Positions 57,241-64,000 of a stretch of DNA of 64,000 bases are shown piece after piece. The stretch is from Anaerobacillus arseniciselenatis. Lineage in GTDB: Bacteria > Bacillota > Bacilli > Bacillales > Anaerobacillaceae. The stretch spans positions 1 to 64,000 of the forward strand of contig NZ_MLQQ01000042.1 of NCBI RefSeq assembly GCF_001865995.1, read 5' to 3'. Below the pieces are notes generated by a model. That model had not been told where the DNA came from and did no database searches. It was given only the letters and a program-made list of their open reading frames with translations. Within the stretch, counting starts at the first letter, position 1; each line of letters begins with the position of its first letter. Made by a program: the position numbers and the translations under genes.

Positions 57241-58023
57241 GTGTCGGAGCCAAAGGTTGGTTTAGCACTAGGTTCTGGAGGTGCAAGGGGCTTTGCTCAT
57301 ATTGGTGTTATAAAAGTTTTGGAGGAAGCCAATATCCCGATACATTGTATTGCAGGAAGTAGTATGGGGGCTCTTGTAGGAGCGTTTTATGGATGTGGCT
57401 ATACTCCAAAGGAAATGGCAAAAATGGCTTTGCATTTTCAGAGGAAATATTTTTTAGATTTCACTGTTCCTAAAATGGGTTTAATTTCTGGAGAAAAAAT
57501 AAAGCAACTAATTAGAATTTTAACAAAGGGGCAAAGTATTGAAGATTTAAAGATAGACTTATCAATTGTTGCTACCGATCTTTTAAAAGGTGAAAAAGTA
57601 GTATTTAATGAAGGGGATATTGCATCTGCGCTTAGAGCAAGTATTTCTATACCTGGAATATTTGTTCCAGAACAAAGTGGTGATAAACTTTTAGTTGATG
57701 GAGCGGTAGTAGATCGTGTGCCTGTATCAGAAGTTAAAAAATTAAATGCCGATATTATTATTGCAGTGGATGTATCTTTTTTTGAAGTAGAACCTAAAAT
57801 AACTTCCATCTTTGATGTGATTATGCAAAGTATGGATATCATGGAACGTGAGATGATTCGCACGAGAGAAATTGAAAGTGATATTATGATAAAACCAATG
57901 ATTAATCAATATAGTTCTACTGCATTTAAAAATGTTGATATAATTATTGCCCACGGTGAAGAGGCAGCAAGAAATAAGTTGCCTGAAATTCAACATCTGT
58001 TAGAGGAATGGAAGGAGAAATAG
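57241..58023 (+). CDS. ylbK: YlbK, patatin-like phospholipase family
   Basis: A 260-aa serine hydrolase of the patatin/RssA-like group. Oxyanion loop GSGGARGFAHIG, nucleophile in GSSMG (GxSxG), and the catalytic Asp in VDGAVVDRVP form the Ser-Asp dyad. Substrate unknown, probably a membrane phospholipid. GTG 57241 has GGGGGAG 5-6 nt upstream; the GTG at 57235 overlaps it. The gene runs into ylbL with 1 nt between. Confidence 0.88.
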   Translation: MSEPKVGLALGSGGARGFAHIGVIKVLEEANIPIHCIAGSSMGALVGAFYGCGYTPKEMAKMALHFQRKYFLDFTVPKMGLISGEKIKQLIRILTKGQSIEDLKIDLSIVATDLLKGEKVVFNEGDIASALRASISIPGIFVPEQSGDKLLVDGAVVDRVPVSEVKKLNADIIIAVDVSFFEVEPKITSIFDVIMQSMDIMEREMIRTREIESDIMIKPMINQYSSTAFKNVDIIIAHGEEAARNKLPEIQHLLEEWKEK

Positions 58024-58024
58024 G

Positions 58025-59071
58025 ATGTCTATAATTGAAAAAAAACCACCATTTAAAAAACGGTGGATTGTTATTATTGTTTTGCTATTATTTATTAACT
58101 TTTATCAATTTCCTTACTATTTTACAAAGCCTGGTGATGCAAAAGTTTTAAATACGGTGATCGAAGTAGAAAATGCTTATAAAGACGAAGGAACATTTAT
58201 GTTGACTACAGTACGAATGGGGAAGGCAAATACAATTACTTATTTATGGGCTTATATGAGTGATGCAAGAGAATTAATTCATGAAGAGTTTATTCGAAGA
58301 AGTGGAGAAACGGATCAACAATATCATCATAGGCAGTTAATGATGATGAGTTCGTCTCAAGATATTGCTACGATCCTTGCCTATAAAAAAGCAGGGAAAG
58401 AAGCTTACTATAAAAATTATGGTGTTATTGTTACAGGGATGATTGAGGAAATGCCTGCTTATGATGCGTTACAAATAGGAGATGTGATTGTTGCCGTTGA
58501 TGGCACAACCGTTAAAACTGTTGATGATTTGTTAGAAGAGCTTGGTGAAAAACAAAAAAATGATGACGTTTTACTTTCGATCATTCGAAACGATGCAGAA
58601 ACAGATGTTGAATTACATGTGGCCTCTTTCCCAGAAGAAATAGACGAAACCGGTGAGAGGTTTGGTATAGGGATTACAAGCCCTGTAACAAAACGGGAAT
58701 TAAAAGTGAACCCTCCTCTGAAGATTGATACAGATGAAATTGGTGGACCTTCTGCTGGCTTGATGTTTTCCCTTGAAATTTTTAACCAGTTAAGTGATGG
58801 TGATATTACAAAAGGATATCACATTGCTGGTACTGGTTCCGTCAACGAAGACGGAGAAGTAGGGCGTATCGGAGGGGTAAAACAAAAAGTGATTGCAGCT
58901 GAGCGTGCAGGAGCACATTTCTTTTTTGCGCCTAATGAATTTGATTCTGAAACATCAAATTACGTTGAAGCTGTAGAAACCGCTGAAAGTATTAATGCGA
59001 AGATGAAGATAGTTCCTGTTGATACATTTGAGGAAGCTATTGAATTTTTAGAAAACCTTGATCCGAAGTAG
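58025..59071 (+). CDS. ylbL: YlbL, PDZ-Lon-type membrane serine protease
   Basis: A 348-aa protein: N-terminal membrane anchor (about 14-32), a PDZ domain (about 125-205; MPAYDALQIGDVIVAVDG) and a Lon-like S16 domain. The catalytic Ser lies in GGPSAGLMFSL and the Lys in the VGRIGGVKQKVIAAERAG region. B. subtilis YlbL degrades the SOS cell-division inhibitor YneA with CtpA, promoting recovery from DNA damage. Coupled to ylbK. Confidence 0.92.
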   Translation: MSIIEKKPPFKKRWIVIIVLLLFINFYQFPYYFTKPGDAKVLNTVIEVENAYKDEGTFMLTTVRMGKANTITYLWAYMSDARELIHEEFIRRSGETDQQYHHRQLMMMSSSQDIATILAYKKAGKEAYYKNYGVIVTGMIEEMPAYDALQIGDVIVAVDGTTVKTVDDLLEELGEKQKNDDVLLSIIRNDAETDVELHVASFPEEIDETGERFGIGITSPVTKRELKVNPPLKIDTDEIGGPSAGLMFSLEIFNQLSDGDITKGYHIAGTGSVNEDGEVGRIGGVKQKVIAAERAGAHFFFAPNEFDSETSNYVEAVETAESINAKMKIVPVDTFEEAIEFLENLDPK

Positions 59072-59076
59072 CAGTG

Positions 59077-59196
59077 TTGAGTTGAAGTGTTGAGTTATGA
59101 GTGAAGAGTTATAAGTTGGAGTTATGAGTTTTGAGTTGTGCGAGCGAATGCTCCGAAGCATTTACCTACAAAGAACTCAAAACTCAAAATTCAAAA
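59077..59196. repeat. Family 5 heptamer-armed palindrome
   Basis: Left arm of GAGTTnn heptamers (GTTGAGTTATGAG, GTTGGAGTTATGAG), core ATGCTCCGAAGCAT, right arm ACTCAAAACTCAAAATTC. It sits between the stop codons of convergent ylbL and tmcAL and could terminate both. Confidence 0.6.
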
Positions 59197-60408
59197 CTAA
59201 ACAATAATCGGTGGATGTGCATATTCTTCTTTTATTAATTTTTTTTGTACTGAACTAGGATACCCTAATGAATAACAAGAAGTTGCTCGAGATTCTATAT
59301 AGATAAACGGATGATCTAATTTTGATATCGTTGAGATTAACGGAACGCCGAGCTTCTTTTTCTGGGTACTCATGTAGTTGCGACCGTTATTAGTCATCCC
59401 TAAAATGCGAATATATGGACACGTATTTTCACGAATACTCATATCCTCTTTTGTTGTATTCGTCAATGTATGTAAGCAAAATCGTTGCAGCCTAGTCCAG
59501 GTGTAGCGTTTTGTTTTTAATTGCTCCATTAGTTGCTGAAAACTAATCGTATTAGTAATAATATTTTTGAGGCGGTTCTCTAGCCCTTCTTCCGCTTCGT
59601 AAATAGACTGAAGTTGACTTAGGTCTGCTGTTAATACTTTATATTTTAAAAATGGATATAGCTGTTCCCAGTTTTGAAAACCATCATACATATTAGTGTA
59701 GTTTTTAAGTTCATTATAAGTTGTTTTTGGTACGACATGCTCTATCGCGGTTAATTGTTTATTTTTTTTTATTAAAGTTTCTCTTATGCTAGTAGCACTT
59801 GCAATCGAATGTTCTGGAATTTCTTGGTCGTGATATTGTGCATTGGTTCGTTTAATTGTGAATGGAGTTATTTGTGCTCCTTGTTCTGAGATCGCTTTGA
59901 CATAATGGTAACCTAATATATTATTAGGGAGCGATAAGTCGATCACTTCATGTTGTTGATCAAGTTTTTTAAAGGCTAAAGCTGAGGCCTTAGGGTAGCT
60001 ATAGCCTTCTTTTAATGCTTCTTTAATGAATGTGCTATACGTCTTTTCGTGTTCTTTTATAAAAGTACTAAGCGACGTGAAATCAGAGATTTCACCAGAT
60101 TCGCTTCCGAAACAAACAGCATTCGCACCAATTTCTTTTAGGATTGAAATAGCACCTTGCGCAAAAACTTCGGCATGTTGGGTAGCGAAAACATACGGAA
60201 GTTCAACGACAATATCGACTCCAGCCGCTAAAGCCATTTTCGTTCGAGCCCATTTTGATATAAGTGCAGGTTCACCTCTTTGTAAAAAATTTCCGCTCAT
60301 TACCGCAACGATAATATCAGCATTCGTTTTTATTTTTGATTGTCGGGCATGAAGAGCATGTCCGTTATGAAATGGATTATATTCAACAACAATACCAGTA
60401 ACGTTCAT
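59197..60408 (-). CDS. tmcAL: tRNA(Met) cytidine acetate ligase
   Basis: Makes N4-acetylcytidine at the wobble base of elongator tRNA-Met using acetate and ATP. A 403-aa nucleotidyltransferase-fold enzyme: VVEYNPFHNGHALHARQSK carries the HxGH ATP motif, VVAVMSGNFLQRGEPALISKW follows, and AVCFGSESGE is also conserved. This is ylbM of B. subtilis. AAGGAGTTATTTAA precedes ATG 60408. Divergent from ylbN. Confidence 0.93.
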   Translation of the reverse strand: MNVTGIVVEYNPFHNGHALHARQSKIKTNADIIVAVMSGNFLQRGEPALISKWARTKMALAAGVDIVVELPYVFATQHAEVFAQGAISILKEIGANAVCFGSESGEISDFTSLSTFIKEHEKTYSTFIKEALKEGYSYPKASALAFKKLDQQHEVIDLSLPNNILGYHYVKAISEQGAQITPFTIKRTNAQYHDQEIPEHSIASATSIRETLIKKNKQLTAIEHVVPKTTYNELKNYTNMYDGFQNWEQLYPFLKYKVLTADLSQLQSIYEAEEGLENRLKNIITNTISFQQLMEQLKTKRYTWTRLQRFCLHTLTNTTKEDMSIRENTCPYIRILGMTNNGRNYMSTQKKKLGVPLISTISKLDHPFIYIESRATSCYSLGYPSSVQKKLIKEEYAHPPIIV

Positions 60409-60461
60409 TTAAATAACTCCTTTAAACCATGTTTACTGAAAATTATACAAAACTTTTTCAT

Positions 60462-60590
60462 ACAAAACCATCATGTCGATATATCGTCACCATCTAGATT
60501 GTATAAATGCCGGCCAAACTCTTTCGCTTCGCTGTAAACTTCTATCGAATTTTAGAGGCTCACTCAAGAGTTTGGCCGGACATTTTCATA
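60462..60590. repeat. Family 4 unit in reverse orientation: hairpin F and R
   Basis: Read on the minus strand: hairpin (60505-60585; TCCGGCCAAACTC with GAGTTTGGCCGG, loop GAGCCTCTAAAATTCGATAG), with flanking TTTTGTATGAAAATG. The R unit is on the left (60462-60507; ATGGTGACGATATATCG). It lies upstream of tmcAL. Confidence 0.65.
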
Positions 60591-60706
60591 CAAAGTCTAA
60601 TTTAATCACAAAAAATTTATTTATAAACACCATCTATATATGTTACAATTCGTTAGCATAGTTTAAAGTTCGCCTTTTTCTTTATATTGAGTACTCAATC
60701 TTTCTA

Positions 60707-60935
60707 TAATAAGTGGTGGAGATGCTTCGTCATGCTAGTTTTGTATGAAAAAAGGCGGATGATTTCGTGAACGAGCCTCTGAGATTCGTTAGAAGGTCAC
60801 AGCGAAGAGAGGGAAATCATCCGCCTTTTCCATATTAGATGGTGACGTTTATCGTCATGCTGGTTTTGTATGAAAATCGCCCGACTTTTATATATTAATT
60901 GATGAAGGAAATTTATTATGGTGGTTTTGTATAAT
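60707..60935. repeat. Family 4 array: R, hairpin G, R, degenerate R
   Basis: Hairpin G (60749-60830; GGCGGATGATTTCGTG with GGGAAATCATCCGCC) lies between R units (60710-60748 and 60831-60874). A third, decayed R-like stretch follows (60885-60935; CGACTTTTATATATTAATTG, then GGTGGTTTTGTAT). The 60591-60706 stretch is AT-rich with nothing definite. Confidence 0.65.
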
Positions 60936-61040
60936 AAAGAAAAAATAAGTCATTAATAAAGAGAAGTACTGTAAAGAAGAAAGCTTGACAAAATACTTTC
61001 CGAAGGCTATAATTACCTTTGTTGTCTTGAGGTGAAAATA

Positions 61041-61550
61041 ATGAAATGGACAGTTCAGCAACTTAATACGTTAAAAAATAAGGGAATAAAAATCGATGAA
61101 ATGGTCGATGTAAGTGATTTGAAGGAAATGGACACGGAGATTCGAGAAGTATCGTTAGTTCATGTAAAAGGTGAAGGTAGTATTTCAAACCATTCGGTTA
61201 CTTTTTCTTTAGAAATTAGTGGGGAAATGGTTTTGCCTTGCTCAAGGACACTTGCAGATGCTAAATTTTCTTTTCAAACCGAAACAGTAGAAGTCTTTAA
61301 GTTTCATGATGACTGGGGAGAGTTTGATGAAGAAGATGGCGTGCATGAAATCGAAAATGATACTGTAGATTTACTCCCTTATATTAAACAAGCGATCCTT
61401 TTAGAAATTCCTCTACAAATTTTTAGTGAGGATTTAGAAGGGGAAGCACCACCATCAGGTGAAGATTGGGAATTGTTAACGGAAGATAACAAAAAAGAAC
61501 GAATAGACCCTCGTCTAGCTGATTTAGCAAAGTTCTTTGATGACAAGTAA
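61041..61550 (+). CDS. ylbN: YceD/DUF177 protein YlbN
   Basis: A 169-aa acidic protein of the YceD family, which precedes rpmF in most bacteria and has been linked to 23S rRNA accumulation. MKWTVQQLNTLKNKG, FSLEISGEMVLPCSRTLADAKF and the EIPLQIFSEDLEG block are typical. ATG 61041 has GAGGTGA 5 nt upstream; the GTG at 61032 overlaps it. Confidence 0.88.
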   Translation: MKWTVQQLNTLKNKGIKIDEMVDVSDLKEMDTEIREVSLVHVKGEGSISNHSVTFSLEISGEMVLPCSRTLADAKFSFQTETVEVFKFHDDWGEFDEEDGVHEIENDTVDLLPYIKQAILLEIPLQIFSEDLEGEAPPSGEDWELLTEDNKKERIDPRLADLAKFFDDK

Positions 61551-61722
61551 TGTGTTTAAAAATAGAAGTATCCGGCAATTCCGGCCTTCATTTTAACATA
61601 TTTTATACTTTAAGTTCGTTTAACTTCGTTAAAGGGTTAAAGTATAAGAAAAACTATGGCTTCAGCCAAAGTTGGCAATAAGCTAAGTTTTTTGTAATTA
61701 CCAGTTTAAGGAGGTGGGAATC

Positions 61723-61896
61723 ATGGCAGTACCTTTTCGTAGAACGTCAAAAACTCGTAAAAATAAGCGTCGTACACACTTTAAGTTAGAGGTACCAGGA
61801 ATGGTAAAATGCCCAGAATGCGGTGAATTAAAGCTTGCTCACCGTGTATGTAAAGAATGTGGGTCTTATAAAGGTAACGAAGTAGTAAGCAAATAA
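61723..61896 (+). CDS. rpmF: Ribosomal protein L32
   Basis: A 57-aa 50S subunit protein: [20 protein letters not shown], then a Cys4 zinc ribbon (CPEC...CKEC). All four cysteines are intact, so it is the zinc-dependent form. ATG 61723 follows AAGGAGGTGG by 6-8 nt. The 172-nt gap after ylbN holds an ATACTTTAA/TTAAAGTAT hairpin and a GGCTTCAGCC hairpin of unknown role. Confidence 0.97.
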   Translation: MAVPFRRTSKTRKNKRRTHFKLEVPGMVKCPECGELKLAHRVCKECGSYKGNEVVSK

Positions 61897-61914
61897 TTTC
61901 GGCGGATACGTCAC

Positions 61915-61948
61915 AAAAACAGGAGGAGTTGTCTTCCTGTTTTTTTGT
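61915..61948 (+). terminator. Terminator of rpmF
   Basis: AAAACAGGA pairs with TCCTGTTTT, followed by TTTTTG. Confidence 0.9.
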
Positions 61949-62076
61949 TGTTGAAAAGTATAAGAGGAACTAGTGTTTTTTATGCATTCTGAAGCTTGTC
62001 TCACCGAGTTTTCTTTACTATCAAAAAAACTTATAATAAAATTATGAATAGTCAGACAAAAAAGGGGAGCTTTTTA

Positions 62077-62823
62077 GTGAAAAAAGTATTATTAGAAGTG
62101 AAAAATGAAGTGGCCTGGCTCACGATTAACCGTCCTGAAAAACGTAATGCCATTGACTATGACGTTATGGAACTTTTTAATGAAATGTTAACGATTGCTG
62201 AAGAACGTACTGATGTTAAAGCTTTGGTTGTTACTGGAAATGGAACGGAAGCGTTTTGTTCCGGGGGAGATTTATCGGTATTTCATGAGATATATACGAA
62301 AGTTGATGCTGAAAAGATGCTTAATAAAATGGCTAATGTTTTATTGAGACTATTTTTCTTTCCGAAACCAACCATTGCATATTTGAATGGAACAGCAGTA
62401 GGGGGAGGTTGTGAAATTGCAACAGCGTGCGATTTTAGGATAGCAGCTAAAAATGTTAAGTTAGGATTTATACAAGGGAAACTTGGGATTACGACCGGAT
62501 GGGGGGGTTCTACATATTTACTAGAAAGGATTAATCGTAATGAGGCTATACAACTATTAATGGCTGCAGAGGTATTCGATACAGAAAAGGCATTACGTGT
62601 AGGCTTTGTTGATTATATTTATGACAATGCGGAGTTATATAATTGGTTATCCCGCTTTACGAAGCAAGATTTAGGGGTTTTGCTAGCCTATAAACGTCGT
62701 TATTCCGATAAGTATGATAAAGAATTAATACATAATCGAGTACTTGCCGAAATAGATAACTGCTCTTCATTGTGGGAAACCCCTGAGCACCATGATGCTG
62801 TCGCGCGGTTTATTAATAAATGA
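62077..62823 (+). CDS. Enoyl-CoA hydratase/isomerase family protein
   Basis: A 248-aa crotonase-fold protein. AWLTINRPEKRNAIDYDVMELF, oxyanion-hole FCSGGDLSVF, and the second block AVGGGCEIATACDFRIA are present. The usual catalytic Glu positions are partly substituted (GITTGWGGSTYLL), so hydration activity is uncertain. GTG 62077 follows AAAGGGGAG by about 8 nt; the longer ATG frame at 61996 runs through the rpmF terminator surroundings and is not supported. Confidence 0.82.
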   Translation: MKKVLLEVKNEVAWLTINRPEKRNAIDYDVMELFNEMLTIAEERTDVKALVVTGNGTEAFCSGGDLSVFHEIYTKVDAEKMLNKMANVLLRLFFFPKPTIAYLNGTAVGGGCEIATACDFRIAAKNVKLGFIQGKLGITTGWGGSTYLLERINRNEAIQLLMAAEVFDTEKALRVGFVDYIYDNAELYNWLSRFTKQDLGVLLAYKRRYSDKYDKELIHNRVLAEIDNCSSLWETPEHHDAVARFINK

Positions 62824-62829
62824 TTTAAA

Positions 62830-63290
62830 ATGGACAGTTGGTTAGTGGCTAGTGGCTCGGACCACCCCCTGCTCGAATTTTCACGTTAGATGGTGGGGCA
62901 GACATGCCGCCATGCGGGTTTTGTATGAAAATGACCGGCCGATTTCTCGAGTAAGCCTATAAAACTCGATAGAGGTTGCCCCTGCGGTTACTCGTCGCAA
63001 AGCTGCACGTTGCTTCCTCATAGAAGTATCTCATGTTGTGATTGAGGTCAGTAGCTTTACAGCGAAGCGAGAGAATTCGGCCGGTATTTACTTATTAGAA
63101 GATGACGATTAAATCGTCATGGTGGTTTTGTATAAAAAAAGAACGAGTGATTTCCTGAACGAGCCTCTAAAACTCGATAGAGGTTTACAGCAAAGAGAAG
63201 GAAATCACTCGTTCTTTTCCGTATTAGATAGTAAAGTTGTGTCGTCATGAGCGTTTTGTATGAAAAATAGGGCATTTGTTGGTGCATAAT
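62830..63290. repeat. Family 4 array: leader, R, hairpin H with insertion, R, hairpin I, R
   Basis: The longest array. Leader GTTGGTTAGTGGCTAGTGG; R 62884-62930; hairpin H (62930-63089, ACCGGCCGATTTCTCG with CGAGAGAATTCGGCCGGT) containing the CCCTGCGGTTACTCGTCGC insert; R 63088-63136; hairpin I (63137-63218, GAACGAGTGATTTCCTG with AAGGAAATCACTCGTTC); R 63219-63262. R consensus: TTAGATGGTGACG, loop, CGTCATGnTGGTTTTGTATG. No gene in this 626-nt gap. Confidence 0.7.
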
Positions 63291-63449
63291 TAAAATTAAT
63301 AAGGCAATAATTCCTTAGTAAATACGTGTTTAAAAATAAGGCCTATGATTTCCGGAATTTTTGAACATTCTTAATAGATCAAAAGAGTCTATCTTTTCTA
63401 TTATCTGCATAAAGATAGTAAAAAAGGATTTTTAAATTGGAGGGATTAC

Positions 63450-64000
63450 ATGTCTATCGTTCGTCAAGATGCTTGGACAAATGATGAAGACTTAGTGTTA
63501 GCTGAAGTCGTGTTAAGGCATATCCGTGAGGGGAGTACTCAATTATCTGCTTTTGAAGAGGTTGGGGAACGCTTATCAAGGACTGCTGCTGCTTGTGGAT
63601 TTAGATGGAATTCTTGTGTAAGAAAAAAATATGATGCTGCGATTGCGATTGCTAAGAAACAGAGAAAGAACTTAAAGAAAACGAAACTTTCTGATGAAAA
63701 TAAAGATTGTGATGTTGAAGTATCAGAAGAGATTGCAGAAGTAATAAAGCCGAAGTTGGAAGTAGAGAAAAACGAAATGCCCACGGAAAATGTCAGTATA
63801 GACGATGTCATTAATTTTCTAGTAGCTAAAAAACATTTGTTATCGTCAAATGACGATATCGAAAGCGAGAATAGAGAGTTGAAACAAACAGTCGCTGACC
63901 TTTCTAATGAAAAAGAAAAATTGCAGAAGGCTCTCTTGGATCTCCAAGAAAATTATGAAACGATGAAGCAAGATTATAAATTATTAATAGACATAATGGA
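63450..64000 (+). CDS. rsfA: RsfA-family prespore transcription factor (cut by window end)
   Basis: At least 183 codons, truncated at the window edge. The N-terminal Myb/SANT-like DNA-binding domain reads [40 protein letters not shown]. It is followed by an acidic linker and a coiled coil (from about 140, [20 protein letters not shown]). B. subtilis RsfA (YlbO) modulates sigma-F target genes in the prespore. ATG 63450 has TTGGAGGG 6 nt upstream. The enoyl-CoA hydratase gene separates it from rpmF. Confidence 0.88.
   Translation, partial: MSIVRQDAWTNDEDLVLAEVVLRHIREGSTQLSAFEEVGERLSRTAAACGFRWNSCVRKKYDAAIAIAKKQRKNLKKTKLSDENKDCDVEVSEEIAEVIKPKLEVEKNEMPTENVSIDDVINFLVAKKHLLSSNDDIESENRELKQTVADLSNEKEKLQKALLDLQENYETMKQDYKLLIDIM

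Noticed and set aside
62830..63290. CRISPR array
   Set aside because: The alternating units superficially resemble repeat-spacer order, but the intervening segments are themselves homologous hairpins of about 80 bp, and there are no cas genes.

Overview
The window is a chromosomal segment of a low-GC, endospore-forming Bacillaceae. Gene order follows the Bacillus subtilis pdh - speA - yktAB - typA - yla - pycA - cta - ylb - rpmF - rsfA backbone closely. Spore-linked genes (ylaJ, ylbD, ylbJ, rsfA, a YtvI-like protein) and an aerobic caa3 oxidase set agree with an aerobic spore former. The species cannot be fixed from the sequence. I see no rRNA, tRNA, CRISPR array, prophage or intact transposase gene.

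Layout: 0.3-7.6 kb holds a 25-codon ORF, def, ykyA and the pyruvate dehydrogenase operon pdhABCD. 7.6-12.1 kb is an accessory block of three lipoproteins (thioredoxin-fold-like, polysaccharide deacetylase, M23 peptidase), a nonsense-interrupted small gene, a GAF protein and a DUF3055-type protein. 12.2-12.5 kb carries the dual-function SR1 RNA with its 39-aa peptide SR1P, next to speA. 14.3-25.5 kb holds a nitronate monooxygenase-like gene, yktA/yktB, a ykzI-like gene, ylaF, typA, ylaH, ylaI, ylaL, ylaJ, ylaK, glsA, ylaN and an M50-type protease where B. subtilis has ftsW. 25.8-40.3 kb is carbon and respiratory metabolism: pycA, a type II NADH dehydrogenase with a perfect Rex box, a B12-binding radical SAM protein, ctaA divergent from ctaBCDEF, then a DUF420 (CtaM/YozB-type) gene where ctaG is expected. 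40.6-55.3 kb contains a YtvI-like permease, an Asp23 protein, a YugN-like protein, an alanyl-tRNA editing protein and ylbB-ylbH/coaD. That run is interrupted between ylbE and ylbF by a four-gene operon encoding a secreted protein, an XPB-type helicase, a 570-aa winged-helix/WYL-like protein and a UvsE endonuclease. 55.7-64.0 kb is ylbJ, ylbK, ylbL, tmcAL, ylbN, rpmF, an enoyl-CoA hydratase and the start of rsfA.

Intergenic space is unusually rich in repeats. I distinguish five families. (1) MITE-like elements of about 120 bp with a GAATTTCATAATT terminal inverted repeat. (2) GC-rich GGCGCC...GGCGGGCGCC palindromes. (3) Long TGTCTGACACC palindromes that usually sit as terminators. (4) A modular array in which a conserved R unit alternates with long hairpins whose loops are conserved but whose stems change in a compensatory way. 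(5) Heptamer-armed palindromes with a GCTnCGAAGC core. A pseudoknot-capable structured element between ylbG and rsmD ends in a terminator that works only on the minus strand.

The best candidates for something undescribed are the R/hairpin arrays and the XPB-WYL-UvsE operon. Start codons were re-chosen from Shine-Dalgarno spacing, so several differ from the longest reading frame.
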